Shown here piece by piece: positions 26,716-38,642 of a stretch of DNA of 64,000 nt. The DNA is taken from the NCBI RefSeq assembly GCF_000327385.1, contig NW_008709463.1, positions 1,150,449-1,214,448 on the forward strand, given 5' to 3'. Made by a program: the position numbers and the translations under genes. Below the pieces are notes generated by a model. That model made no database searches and was not told the DNA's origin. It saw nothing but the letters and a program-made list of their open reading frames with translations. The stretch's first letter is position 1. The number at the start of each line of letters is the position of its first letter. The DNA is from Lottia gigantea. Taxonomy: Eukaryota; Mollusca; Gastropoda; Lottiidae.

Positions 26716-27359
26716 CTGTGGATCCTGCATGCAATTCCACTAAAACTAAGTGTTTGATGGCGTCACTAATCGCAAAGCATACTTGTATCACAGAAGGCTC
26801 TACGCGGTTAACGAAGTGGGTAGAATTTTTAATCACTCTGTAATTATTTTGTTTTACCAAACTTAATAAACCAATGGCAGTCCACAGTCCAATTTCTTAC
26901 CTCAAGGTTTCATTACGATATCAAATGTATCACATATTTGTATAAAATGTAAACAAATTAACGCTAAATGATCATATTTGATATTAATAAGTTTACAGTC
27001 AAAATATAGAGTAATAATAAATAGACCATGTTTAATAATATTATTATTAATTATTAGTTTATTATCAACTAATTATAAATAAACAATTTCAACATGGAAC
27101 ATTTATAATGTACCTGACCCACCTGACCTCATCATACACTGGCCTGGTCGACGTCTATTATTTAGGACCAATAGCTAGTTTGCGAAAGTAATCCGAAAAG
27201 AAAATGTTCCACATATATCTGACATTTTGTTCATTAGTAATATAAATGACCTCATCATAAGCCCTGTTTACATCAAGACGCTACGAAGTGTTTCCGTTTA
27301 AACCTGGAGGCAATAAAATCGCGAAGTTTTTACCGTTTACACCACCATAATTACGAACG

Positions 27360-27690
27360 TTCCATGAACAGTTCCATAATTATAGTGTTGAACACAATAT
27401 GTTGCGTTTTCTTATGCATTCGCTCCTTAGTTTCTGGCGCTTAAAGGAAGAAAGTCTTTGAGTTGCTATGTCGTTTGAGACTCTTGTAGATTTGGAAGCG
27501 GGTACTTTGGGTATATACCATTACATTATTGCCAGTTACTACAGTTCCATAATAATAGTGTACACACAATAACACATCTAGCATAACACAATATGGCGCT
27601 CTTAGGAAACGGATTTTGCCGTTTCTATGCCGTTATGGGATTCTTGTAGATTTGGAATTGGATACTTTGGGTATGTACCATTACATTTGT
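27360..27690. repeat. Local tandem duplication, about 165 bp unit
   Basis: ACAGTTCCATAATTATAGTG near 27368 recurs as ACAGTTCCATAATAATAGTG at 27541. CTTGTAGATTTGGAAGCGGG near 27483 recurs as CTTGTAGATTTGGAATTGGA near 27643. The two units are diverged and have small internal gaps. Confidence 0.7.
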
Positions 27691-28814
27691 GCTTCTAATA
27701 TTCTGAAATTCAATTCCAATGGTAGCTCAGTGGGATAAGAACAATAAACGAAACCTGATTTATCAAAATAACAGTATTCAACTCATGTACATCTGTACCC
27801 TTCTCGTCTTTAAATCGTAAAAATAAACAACACCCCTGACAGAGTTTACAAGGGATCTCAGTGGGACCCTTTACGAGCAGCCAAAAGGTCTAATTGTAAA
27901 AATATTCAACTTAATGATTTAAATAGTTTTTAATGAAATGAAAATGATAATATAAAGCCAGTGACATGATTAGGGAGAGGTAAAAGTGTCAGGTCAGGGT
28001 ACCTGCTGTGCCCCCTCCCCCACCCCTGGAGCTAGTCAAAATAAATGAAGTCCGATTGATTGACAGGTGTGTAAGAGGATAGTTTAATTGAGATATAGAA
28101 TCATTAATATGATACAGAATAGATTGATAGAATAGATTATTATAACCTATCTGATATATTAGTTATATGATTTACATATCAGTCCGAATGTTAAAGGATT
28201 CGATCGTTCAGTCTGACGTGGAACATGTCTTAAGCGAAGCGAGCGCGATACTTTCGTTTGCTGTTTTGCGTCATATGATTTACATAAAATCAGAATGTTA
28301 AAGAATACAGTCGTTCAGTTATTTGTTTGCTTTCCAATTTTGCTTTCCAGTTACCTTCCAGAGAGTAGCTTCCCAGCTTAGCATAGAATGGAAATTGGAC
28401 ATCGGGTTTCCAACAGTTTAAAATTAGCGTATTGCTTTGTTTATAATCTAATATTGAGAAAGACAAACTCCATCGCCATTTACGCCGCTAAATGAAAATC
28501 ACCTGTTAAAAAGCTGACGAATTAAAATCAAGAGAAGACAAATCTTGAACACTGTTCCGGCAATATCAGCACCATTGCCTACTGCACAAAAAGGGCGTAA
28601 AATTCAGAAGTATTAAACGTACGCTTGCAGTGATTTAATATCATCGGGGATGAAGAAGTCAAGATCTAGCGTACTGAAATGACGAGCGAACCAATCGTTC
28701 CTGATGCAGTGCACTAAAAAGAATGCCAGTCGTACAATTTTAAAGATTGGGATCCAATCGAGACTGGTAAGTTAAGAACAGTGGAAGTAAAACACCATTT
28801 CATTTCAATGATTC

Positions 28815-28954
28815 NNNNNNNNNNNNNNNNNNNNNNNNNNNNNNNNNNNNNNNNNNNNNNNNNNNNNNNNNNNNNNNNNNNNNNNNNNNNNNNNNNNNNN
28901 NNNNNNNNNNNNNNNNNNNNNNNNNNNNNNNNNNNNNNNNNNNNNNNNNNNNNN
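28815..28954. other. Assembly gap (140 N)
   Basis: A run of undetermined bases between two AT-rich non-coding flanks. Open frames crossing it are artefacts. Confidence 0.99.
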
Positions 28955-30255
28955 ATTTCAATTCTGTTTTAACAATGAAATAAAAAGAGGGGATGATCTG
29001 AGCAGTTATCATCTTTCACCATCTGTACTTTCAATTTGTTTCGCTACTTTCGTTTTATAATCGGATTATCTGCCCTTTAATCTGAGGTCGAGGCTGATTC
29101 AAACGTTCTGTCTATTGTACTCTCGAGACAAAACAGTTTCAAGTTGAGTCATCCATCATTATCCTTACAATAGATACAAAACATCGGATTAAATCTGAGC
29201 CGTGGATCAGCGTAGTTCAAAAAGGGAAGAAAATTGGTATTTTTTGTTGAAGGGTTCACTCCTTCTCCGATGTCTCAGGCTTCTCGATTGCAGTAACGCT
29301 ATCTAATCTCACATTGAAGATAACTTCATTAAAAATGTTTCATTTTCATTAAAATCACAAAAGGTGATCTAATGATTTCATTTAAACAACGCTCGTATAT
29401 CAAACAAAATGTATCTTCTGTCTGGTTTATTGAAAAATGAACAAGGGGGTTCAAACATTGGATAACTAAATTTGTAACCACCTTTACCCTTTTCACTTTG
29501 CTACATTGGTTGTATATTAACGTGAATCAACGAATTTCTGTTCTTGGAATTCAACTTACAGCGTTAATAAACGAACCAGCCGAGCCTAACTCACATGTTA
29601 ACGGACCCCTTGCGGCCAAAAGTTAACGATGGCGTTTTCAGCTTAGTTCGACAACAAAGCACGATTACGGCTAACAGCACAAGTCAAATTTGTTTCGTTG
29701 TGTCTTCGTAGTGAAAACCTGGATTCACAAGCAATATAGGAAGAGGTGGAATCAATAGGCTTATACGGAAGAGGAAACTGACCCAAAATCAGACTAACAT
29801 CAGGTGTTCAGTAGCCTATATTGGTCAACGGATTACATGATCTCTTTCTAACCAAAGTCAATACCTAGTAATTGACGAGTCAACAAATTCTAATGTTTTG
29901 TTTATTTTCAGTAAGTCGTGATGGTCGTCTAATGTAATATGTCACGTCACGTTCACGTCTTCCGGGCCAACATGGAGGATGGTCACGTGTCATGGATACC
30001 AATATAGGTCTATGATCGTCACTGATGTGGAGGTCAACATGGAGTTTCAAAAGAAAGATGACTAGGATGGGTCAAAACTTTTTATTTTGCAGTTGTTGTT
30101 TGTTAACTTACATCGGTTGTTGATGAGTCGCTATTTCAATCACGCTTTATTCCCATGGATATTTTTTGACGCTCTAGGCCTACTCACTTGCAACTGTGTC
30201 AGTTCTGTTGGTGGCAACACGATGTTCTAAATGACCAACCATCCACAGCACCAAC

Positions 30256-30413
30256 CAGGCCCGTAGTCAGACTGGATGGTTTAGAGTGGCAAGTAATATA
30301 TATCTGGATGGGCAATGATGGTATGGTGTAGAGAATTTTGTCTCGGAGCAATTAACTTTTTCGGGGAGGGGGAGCATTACCTCCCTTGGCCCCCCGTTGC
30401 TACTGGCCTGGCA
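30256..30413 (+). repeat. Family C dispersed repeat, longest copy
   Basis: Begins CCAGGCCCGTAGTCAGACTG and ends near GTTGCTACTGGCCTGG, giving imperfect terminal inverted repeats. The interior has the family blocks for AAGTAATATATATCTGGATG, GTATGGTGTAGAG and a G-rich stretch. No coding capacity. Confidence 0.65.
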
Positions 30414-30879
30414 CCAACTTTGTTGTATCCGAAACAGTAAGTTGTCGGCAGAATGAGATGAATTTTAACTTTCAAAATGTCCCTGTATGGTAGTTTCTAA
30501 TCTGCCCTCAGCAGTGACCAGAAGCTGACCACCAATTTAAGGATTAATGGACAAGAGAATAGATCGGAGGGATGTAATCGGTTTAAATCGACCAGCCTCT
30601 TGTTGGCCTATTATTCCAGTCCAGTGTAAGATACATATTTAAACAGAACAATTACCATGTCAATACCGAGAGTTATTAATATTTTAATATATCTATTGTC
30701 TCCTACAGTACAGACCTCGGGTACTATCTGAAATTCCTCCAGTCAACCATCACAATTGATGTTGGGAAAGATAGAAACGTAAATGATAGTATCTTTTGAT
30801 ATGTCGTATACACAGCAAACAGACCCCACCCCGCCTCACACCAGCCACCCCACCCCAAAATGGATTTCTCCCTGAAAAT

Positions 30880-31041
30880 ATTATGACTACCGACCAATTT
30901 CAGTACTACAACTAAACACCATACACCATTACCCCCTCGGGTATATTACTTGCCCCCATACCAACCCCATAACCCCCCCCCCCCCCCCCTCATCCCCCAA
31001 CCCTTTTCCCCCGAACAATCAAGTCTGGCTACGAGCATGGA
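30880..31041 (-). repeat. Family C copy, inverted, with 17-C tract
   Basis: The minus strand reads the family blocks in order: the plus strand shows CGACCAATTTCAGTACTACA, AACACCATACACCATTACCC, TATTACTTGCCCCC and CGAACAATCAAGTCTGGCTA. A run of 17 cytosines lies at 30973-30989, where other copies have a short G/C run, so the tract probably grew by slippage inside the element. Confidence 0.7.
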
Positions 31042-31393
31042 TAGATGTTTAACATGTACGTGTATGTTCTAACCCGTAAGGACGACGGAGTAGTAAAAAT
31101 TGTCAGAAATTAAAAAGCTGTCAACGTGCACTTGCTAAATTGACCACAAGTTGTCTTGAATAGAAAGGTATTTATTAATTCTGTACCTACAGTACATAAA
31201 GTCAACAGAGTGTTTATTAATATTCACAACGAGGCTTTAGAATGCAGAGTTAATCCCGAGTTGACACTCACAAGTTTACATTGAAGATGAACCTTTTGGT
31301 GGTCTGAGTCCATCACGTCCCGTGACGACATTTCTCATTAATCCTTTCCTGATATTCAAACAAATCTTCACAACGTCAATACATCAAGCTTCG

Positions 31394-31610
31394 TCCAATA
31401 CTTTGACTGCTATAGCCATCTTTCTTGTATCACGGGATGCATCGATTTGATTGGATTGTACACCAGCAAATACAGCCAATCATATAACTCAACAGACAGA
31501 CTCTGATTGGTTGTGTTTGCTAACGTTTAATCCAACCAAATTTCTGTATTTAAAAAAGTCAAGCTGTAAGAAGTTCGTAATAGTTAGACATTGTGAAGAT
31601 GAGAAGATGA
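31394..31610. mobile_element. Family A foldback element, nearly full copy
   Basis: The left arm holds ACTTTGACTGCTATAGCCAT, CTTTCTTGTATCACGGG, GATTGGATTGTACACCAGCA and AACAGACAGACTCTGATTGG at the centre. The right arm mirrors it (GGTTGTGTTTGCTAACGTTT, AATCCAACCAAAT). The copy ends in GTTCGTAATAGTTAGACATT and GTGAAGATG, the terminal motif of the family. A small frame inside it is not a gene. Confidence 0.7.
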
Positions 31611-33182
31611 GAGCTGTAGACATGCCATCATTGATGTGAGAAGCATACAGCAAGTTTTAACCAAAAGGCAAATCAATCATATTTGATGAAAATAGAAATT
31701 ATTATTTTGACAGTTGGCAGATCAAAAATTCGCAAAATTAATCAAAAATACTGGAAATTGAAAAATGCAGATTATGGCAGTTTTTGAATTTTTATAAACA
31801 AAATCAACATTTCAATGGAAAATTTAATCTAATTTACCAGATGGTTAACCATGTTTCGAAATGTCGCAAAAACGATTAAAATGCTCCATAAACAAAATGG
31901 CGCCTGGCTTTTTAATTTTACTTCTGTCTCATTAAACATCTTTAGTCCGTGGTTTCGCTTCAGTTTTCAACCGCAAACAGATTTTACAGGCATACATTCA
32001 AATGGCCGTCGGTTTCTTCAATTCAACGCACCGCTCATAAAATACAAAAAACGACTTTTCTTTTTCACGGCTTAACTTTCGTTTCTTTTTAATTCAGATT
32101 TGTTAAATTTGATGTCGCCGTTTCAGCAATGACCTTCGACCTGTTAGTATCGTTTTCTATACATTGGACCTTGACCAAGGTTTCGTATAAATAATGGATT
32201 CAACAAAGCGAAACGAAATCTGAGATTACTACAAGAGCCTGATCTACCGCATTATGTGGTCGAATACCGCTGATAAAGAGACCGTAAAAGGGATTTGAGA
32301 GATCAACCCTCTGAAAGAATACAAAAATAGAAAAGGCGACCCCTAAACACGATGTCAATTACGAGATGATGATTATTTTTCATCATAGCGGAAACGTTTG
32401 AAATTTACGATAAGGAGAAGCTTTAAAAATATTCCGAGTTTTATTGAAGTGGCATTATAATATTAGTATCGGGCACCTGTTGTTCTGCTATGTTTAATTT
32501 CATTACTCGGGCTCTATTTAACCCACAGAATACTAGGGGTGGGGAATTCAGGTGGAGGGGGTCGGGAAAATTAATTACCTGTCATAAAATCCGAATCATT
32601 TCAATTTCAATAATACGAGGTTTATGGTATGGTTTTGATGGTATTTGTAATAATACTTGTCGTTGGTTTTATGATTACCAATAAAATTCGGTAATTCGGT
32701 AGGGTAATATAATGACACCAGCAACAGCAAAGGCGGTTCGTTTCGGGTCTAATCTCTCTCTGAAGATAGATGATTTCCCTTATAAATCCTAATCTTTAGG
32801 ATTCCTGGAAATTTTCTTATTAATGCCAGAATACAATTTTGAACGGAATAAAGGAACATTGTGGCTTCAGTTTTCACATTTATGGGACCATTCAAGTGAA
32901 ATATTCATGTACCGCTAAATGTTCTTAATGACCGCCTAGTATATCTGGATTACTCTTAACGTTAAAATTATGCTAACCGTCATAATGATATCAATAAATT
33001 TTTCAAACAGGGCTTGAGAACTAGAAGCTTAACGTTTGCAGTATGGTCTTGGGATAATCGGCCATTGGTAGTGTCGTCAATGACGCTTCCATCTGGTCGT
33101 AAAAATTATAACAAATTTCTCCAGAAGTAGGTAACCTCTTATCAAATTGATGTATTCCAGTGCTGATATCCACTGTCCCTAC

Positions 33183-33225
33183 TTGTAACCTGTGCTAGTG
33201 CTTCTATAAGAGAGTATCCTTTACA
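33183..33225. repeat. Family D short dispersed motif
   Basis: TTGTAACCTGTGCTAGTGCT then TCTATAAGAGAGTATCC, nearly the same as the 52.92-kb copy. Confidence 0.5.
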
Positions 33226-35060
33226 TGTACCAAACTCTCAAGGGAATACAACACGTTTGCATAAGGAGTTCTCGCTCTGTGATGATATTCTGGGAAGGTC
33301 GCTTATTTGTTTAAGCAAAAAATAGTCATACACTATTCAAGTCTAACTCCTTCCTTTCGCGATCTCTAGGTTCCTCAACAGGTTCAATTCGTCCGAGGTG
33401 AAGAATATACAATAAGCCAAACAAATTACGGTTCCCTCCCACATATTCTACTCAATTGTAACAAATGTCGACATCCCACTGTACTTCTGATTTGATCCTC
33501 TAGAGCCAACAATAGATTAATGTAAAGTGAAGTGTTTACTGGGTTTCCTAGCAAGGTGACCAAAATACTGTTACAATGAGAAATGAGGTCTTTGAGGACT
33601 TCGATCTTGACGTTCCCACATTTAAGTTATTTTTTTAGAAAAAGAAACCCAAGAATATATCACTACAAATTTATGCGTAGCACACCATTTCGGGTTAGCG
33701 TAAGTAATACAGTGTAGTGTGAAGCGGGTATTTCATACTTTGAATGCCCACATGAGAGCAATAATGAGCGCTATACTACGTTCAATAACCTTAATCTTAC
33801 TTTACCCTCAAAGTTAGCGTTACGTCTGGTTGTTAAGTAACAGGAAATAATGCCTCAGAGAGGGAACAGAGGCTGTTGGATGTTTGGGTAGTGAGTGGAT
33901 CACACAATGATAAACTGAAAATCTGACATTTATCTTCTAACGTTTATCAAAAGTATCCGTTCAGCCTTCGCTCTCAATGAGCCCGCGTATTCAAGGAAAT
34001 AACAACCAAAAAAGTTTTAATGATATTGGTAAAAACGATGTTCAATATTCAACTCATCAAAGTTCGTGATCATAAGCAGTATATTTGAGTACTCTAAAAA
34101 TATAAGTAGTGCAATAAGTGAATAGGCTGCTACTGTATCAAACATAATATATTTGTGATCAAAGTTCAACAGCTTTGATTTTGAATAATGTTTACCATTG
34201 TGGATAGTGTTCTCGGGGAGAAGATTAGGGTTTCTGTATATCCTTTCTCTAAAACGTGCAAAAATATATTTTTAATAATCCCCTATCTTATATAGTAAGC
34301 TTTAAACCGGTCACCTACCCATTGGGTGTAAATTCATTGCGCTTATAATGGATGAGTGAGTACCGTGGGCGGAAAACAAGGAATCCAAAAGATTGGGAAC
34401 CATAAGGAAAATGCGATCATCAGACAAAAATCGGGTCCGAGGGATTGATAAATTTTCTGGGTAGATATCCATTGTTCGTTTCAGAAACTTTTGGTGATCA
34501 AGATTCTTGTAAAAGATCCTATAATGAGATTCTGTCAATTTAAAATATATATGCAAATCTCGTGGTCTCTTGAAGACAGACTGCGTGACTCTCGCAAGTG
34601 AAATCTATTCACATTTATCAGCACAGCAAGAAAAATATCTAATTCGTACAAAAACAGCAGGTAAAATAACAGAAAACGAAATAATTATATTGTTTTCCTA
34701 CAAAATTATACTGGCTAATAATATGATACGAAATATATCAAGACTGTAGTATTGTAATTTCAAGCGACCTCATGTTGGGTGATGAATGGCCAAGTATTGT
34801 CCAGGGAGTGGACAATTACTGTTTAAGACTTCGGACCTCAGGACTTCAGAGACGATTTACAGGGGAATATAAATGGTTTGTTGTGACAAATTGTCCTAAG
34901 TTTCTATTCACACTTGTACGAATATGCGTTATTATGTGAAATTCATTTTTATCCGCACATGTTTTGAGAAATGCAAGATTGGTAAATTAACCAACAACGA
35001 ATATACGAAAACGAGATATTAGATTTCGTAATTTGAAGCAATTACTCGACAATTTTACCA

Positions 35061-35115
35061 GTTACCTAGGCCAGTGCTTTCCCTGAGACCTGTCTCAATA
35101 TTTCCTAATACAAGT
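35061..35115. repeat. Family D short dispersed motif
   Basis: GTTACCTAGGCCAGTGCTTT, then GAGACCTGTCTCAATA and a TAATACAAGTT end. Closest to the 25.46-kb copy. Confidence 0.5.
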
Positions 35116-37321
35116 TTAAAGTTGAATTATGCTGAATTTGGTTAATTCCAATCAAAGAACTGTTTCAAGGAACAGTGAAACACCTCAATAAAGTGCAGCC
35201 TCAATAAAACGCTAAGCACCTTTTACATCTACCGTAAAAAGAGCAAGAATTTTACAGGTCAGCTTTCAATTATTTTTTAAATACAAAACATCCCTAAGTT
35301 AAGCAAGACCAGGATAATTTGTATATATTTTGTAATCGAATATGCTCTTGAAATCAGCTTCGTTCTCACCTTGACTTGATCAAATCCCGTATCAAAGTTT
35401 ATTTGACGTCATATCAAATTTCAACCAATCGTGTTTAACTATTATTTAAACGGCTTAGTCAGCCTCGTAATCGTCGAATTGAGAGCTATCTCTAAACATA
35501 AAATAAATTCGATACCGTACAAACAAGAATTAGATATTCTAAGCTTGTAATTTATATTCGTATCGGGTTTAATTTCAAGTATCTAAAAATACAAGTTTTT
35601 AATGTAGCCTAATCAGTCACGTGGGAAAGTGTTAAATTAAGAACATTGTCCGTTTTTTCTCAGCTGATCAAATTAATTTTATCTATTTTTGAACTATTTA
35701 TTGTTACAGATACATATTCTGTGATTCCCTGCCATTCTATGATCTCGATGAAATACATAATTTCAATATTGGTTCGCTTTCAATGGCCGCGCCCTTTGAA
35801 TCAGGGAGTTCTTGAGAGGGCTTGCTCACTATATCGTAGTCCCTACGGGTCCTTGATTTTTAGTCCTGTTCAAGACGCACTTTCTATGTCTGCCTCCGCC
35901 AGTCCTGCCGATAGGGGTATACCGGGTTGGAACACATAGAAGATCCGGACCAGCAATGTACATATATTATAACTAAACGTTCCAACTCGAGAAACCTGGC
36001 AATTTGTTAAATTGACGATACAAATTGAAGATCTACAAGTACAGACGCCACATTAAAATCACTATGTAGTAGTTAATAGTCTATTAAACTTGACCTAAAC
36101 GTGATTAGAATTTCATTAATTACCTCCCTTTATTCACTGCACGATTTCCTTGTTTTAAAACATTTAACTGTTTACCTGAGTAAATGACTAACTAAATTCT
36201 AAATATTACCTCCAAGTGAGATATTTTGTTAAAAAAAGTGAAACTCGTAAGATGAAAAAAAAAACATTGCCACGTAATTTAAGTTTTAGTTATTTTTGCA
36301 GAGGGCAAAAGTTTGCATAAGAAATTTTTCGGACGGACGTAGGTATATTTTTAACGCAGACTCACAAAACTTCATATTTTCATCAACAAAGTCATTCTAA
36401 GACTATCAGTATTATTTTGAAGTTCATAATTATTAGAACTAACTTCAGAATAATCGTTAAGATTCGATTCACATACGCAAGTAGAAGAACAGTTAGCAAT
36501 TTTAGCATCAAAAACCTAGAAAATATTTTAGAAAACAGGATATTTTCACAACGAGAAAGCGGCTAATTATTGTGACTTGACAACTCCGTGTTGACAGAGA
36601 ATTTAAACATCTTTATATCTATTTTAGGCGGAGAGATTATTTAAATCTCAGTTAACAATATTGTGACAAAACGTTTTGATGTCGTTTACTCGTGGTAACT
36701 GTTACCAAATTAGTCTAGAGATTGTATATTCCACTGATATGCTCGTTTTTCCAATTGTTTTTTTTTATCAGAAACAAAATTTGTCATCGTGTATCTGATC
36801 TTCACAACAAAAGATTCTGTACCGACAGAAAAAGGGGGCATGGAGGGGAGTGGGGTTGAGGCTTACAGGTCAAGACTTTCAGTAGCTTCTCACTCATACC
36901 AGCAGGGGTGTTTTTACGAGGAAAGGCGGATGGCTGGTGAGGTGCAAAGTCCTTCAGAGAAGTCTTTGCCCTCCCCCCTTTTTATACATAGGAAAAGAAA
37001 AGGCATCCCTTGATAATTCTGTGGCCTCTACTCTACTCAACTCCCTCGCCGAATTATTTTAAGAAACGCCACTGGCCCTTGGGGTGTCGACATTTTAACC
37101 TGTACATATATTTAGAAATATGTTAATTAAATTACTTTACCCCGCTAACTAAATTGATAGCAGTTTCCTTTTAATTATGTGAAATCATGTCTAACTTACT
37201 AGTATATTGGCAAATATATGGCAAATGTCTAGTGAATCAACGTTTAAAGGGAGATAACAAGATTTAATATTCAATTCTTCGTTTTGTGCTTACTATATTA
37301 TTGGGTTCAAATTTTAAGAAA

Positions 37322-37332
37322 CCCGCGCCAAA
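37322..37332 (-). promoter_or_regulatory. E2F-type site abutting TEN1 start codon
   Basis: CCCGCGCCAAA on the plus strand is TTTGGCGCGGG on the minus strand, a full match to the E2F core TTTSGCGC. It touches the ATG of TEN1. E2F control would fit a DNA-replication and telomere gene needed in S phase, but binding is an inference. Confidence 0.6.
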
Positions 37333-37992
37333 ATGGACGAAAGATGTTTACCAAAGAGTGGTAAAATCTTGTCGATCGTTGAAATTCATGACATTTTAAG
37401 AAAGAGGGATGTTAATGCTGAAGGGAAGTCGGTAAGAGTTACTGGAAGGTCAGTCACTGTTCAAAAATAACCAGTTAATTCAATCTTTGTATTCAATACA
37501 TATGGCTACCTTACATATTTTTGACTACTTCATTTTCATATTCGAAAAACGAAATGAAATCGCATGGGTGCTGAGTGAACAGGATCGAGAGCCAACATCT
37601 GACAAAGATGCAAGTCGTTTTGATGGCACAATAAATTCTCGACAGTTGAAAACCAAAAACCAGTGAGCTAGTCAGATTAGTTGGACGCAAACCTCCATTT
37701 CACTTTTATTTCATTTAGGCTCGATCGTCATGATACCGACACATGTACTGCTGTATTGGTGGATCCCAAATCCAATAAAAGTCTATTAATCAATACCAGA
37801 CTGGTGGAACCGTTTTCTGCTAAGTTAGGTAGTTTGTTTCAATTTATTGGTGAACTGGACGCACCAACTGGAAGTTTGGATGTATCTTTGGTAGCAAGAG
37901 TGGTGCGATGCGTTGATGGCCTTGACATGACACTATATCATCAAGCAATACACGCCCAAAGACAATATTTAAAGGAGGAACCGAGTTTGTGA
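37333..37992 (+). CDS. TEN1: TEN1, CST telomere-replication complex subunit
   Basis: Small OB-fold protein that, with CTC1 and STN1, forms CST, which binds single-stranded telomeric DNA and helps polymerase alpha-primase fill in the C-strand. Two coding exons: 37333-37448 and 37719-37992, joined at GGAAG/GTCAGT and TTTAG/GCTCG in phase 2, giving 129 residues (the human protein has 123). The segment LVEPFSAKLGSLFQFIGEL closely matches human TEN1 (LVEPF..-GSLY..-GEL), and the C-terminal region VVRCVDGLDMTLYHQAIHAQ matches its final helix. An in-frame stop lies just upstream of the ATG, so the start is firm. A polyadenylation signal follows 35 bases after the stop. The gene converges on the minus-strand ARM-TIR-SAM gene. 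Confidence 0.95.
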
Positions 37993-38026
37993 ATATATGT
38001 GTTTGATTCGTGATTAGGTGAAAAAC

Positions 38027-38032
38027 AATAAA
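38027..38032 (+). other. Polyadenylation signal of TEN1
   Basis: AATAAA lies 35 bases after the TEN1 stop codon. Position and sequence fit a canonical signal. Confidence 0.7.
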
Positions 38033-38520
38033 GAATGGAACAAACAAACAGGCCGAGGAGTAACATCAATTACTGTTTATGTGCAGAAAAAATTAGCAAA
38101 AAAAAAAAATAGAAAAAAATAAATGTATATACAATATATATCAGGTATTCATAAAACAAACAAAGAGGGTGATTGAAAGTAGTAAAAATATATTCAACAG
38201 AATGCACAGGCACAGGGTTAAAGTATTGTTTACAACTACTGTGTTAAAATTAAGTAAACTAAATAATTAAAAAGAGCAATATACCTTTAAAACCTTACAT
38301 GATTTGTGTGAATTTTCCTTTTCTCATCCTTCGTTATGTATATTATAGTTTGACCCCCCAGTGGATATAAAAATTACTAAAATATATTTGCTGTATATAT
38401 GCTCAATAAAACCTCTATTTTTTCCCCTTCAATAAAAAATCCGTACAAGCAAGACAATTCCTACAAACAACCTTTTTCAGACGTTATAGTTCAATTCAGT
38501 AACACGGTAAATACATTGGA

Positions 38521-38642
38521 TGTTCGCGATAAACACAGTGGATGTTCACGATAAACACATTGGATGTTCACGATAAACACAGTGGGTGTTCACGATAAAC
38601 ACAGTGGTTGTTCACGATTAACACAGTGGGCGTTCACGATAA
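38521..38642. repeat. 22-bp minisatellite overlapping a stop codon
   Basis: Units of GTTCACGATAAACACAGTGG start every 22 bases (38521, 38543, 38565, 38587, 38609, 38631), about six copies with one or two differences each. The last unit includes the stop codon (38634-38636) and final codons of the minus-strand ARM-TIR-SAM gene, so the array forms the start of its 3' UTR. Confidence 0.9.

Larger units (their letters stand above)
14308..37332. other. Gene desert of about 23 kb
   Basis: No reading frame here is convincing; the longest are short, compositionally random and without recognisable domains. Contents I can support are family C, D and A copies, SINE debris, two local tandem repeats (24.2-24.8 and 27.4-27.7 kb), a poly-C tract and an assembly gap. 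The part next to 14.3 kb is the likely promoter and 5' UTR of the protocadherin. Distal regulatory elements are plausible but not demonstrable from one sequence. Confidence 0.6.

Noticed and set aside
26582-26860. 92-codon minus-strand frame
   Set aside because: Overlaps a dispersed repeat shared with 54.4 kb and has no domain.
27719-27790. tRNA gene
   Set aside because: GGTAGCTCAGTGGGATAAGA resembles an A box, but no B box or cloverleaf follows.
28781-29012. Frames spanning the gap
   Set aside because: They are composed mostly of undetermined bases.
35646-35939. 97-codon frame in a locally GC-richer patch
   Set aside because: Considered as an element fragment, but no motif could be recognised.
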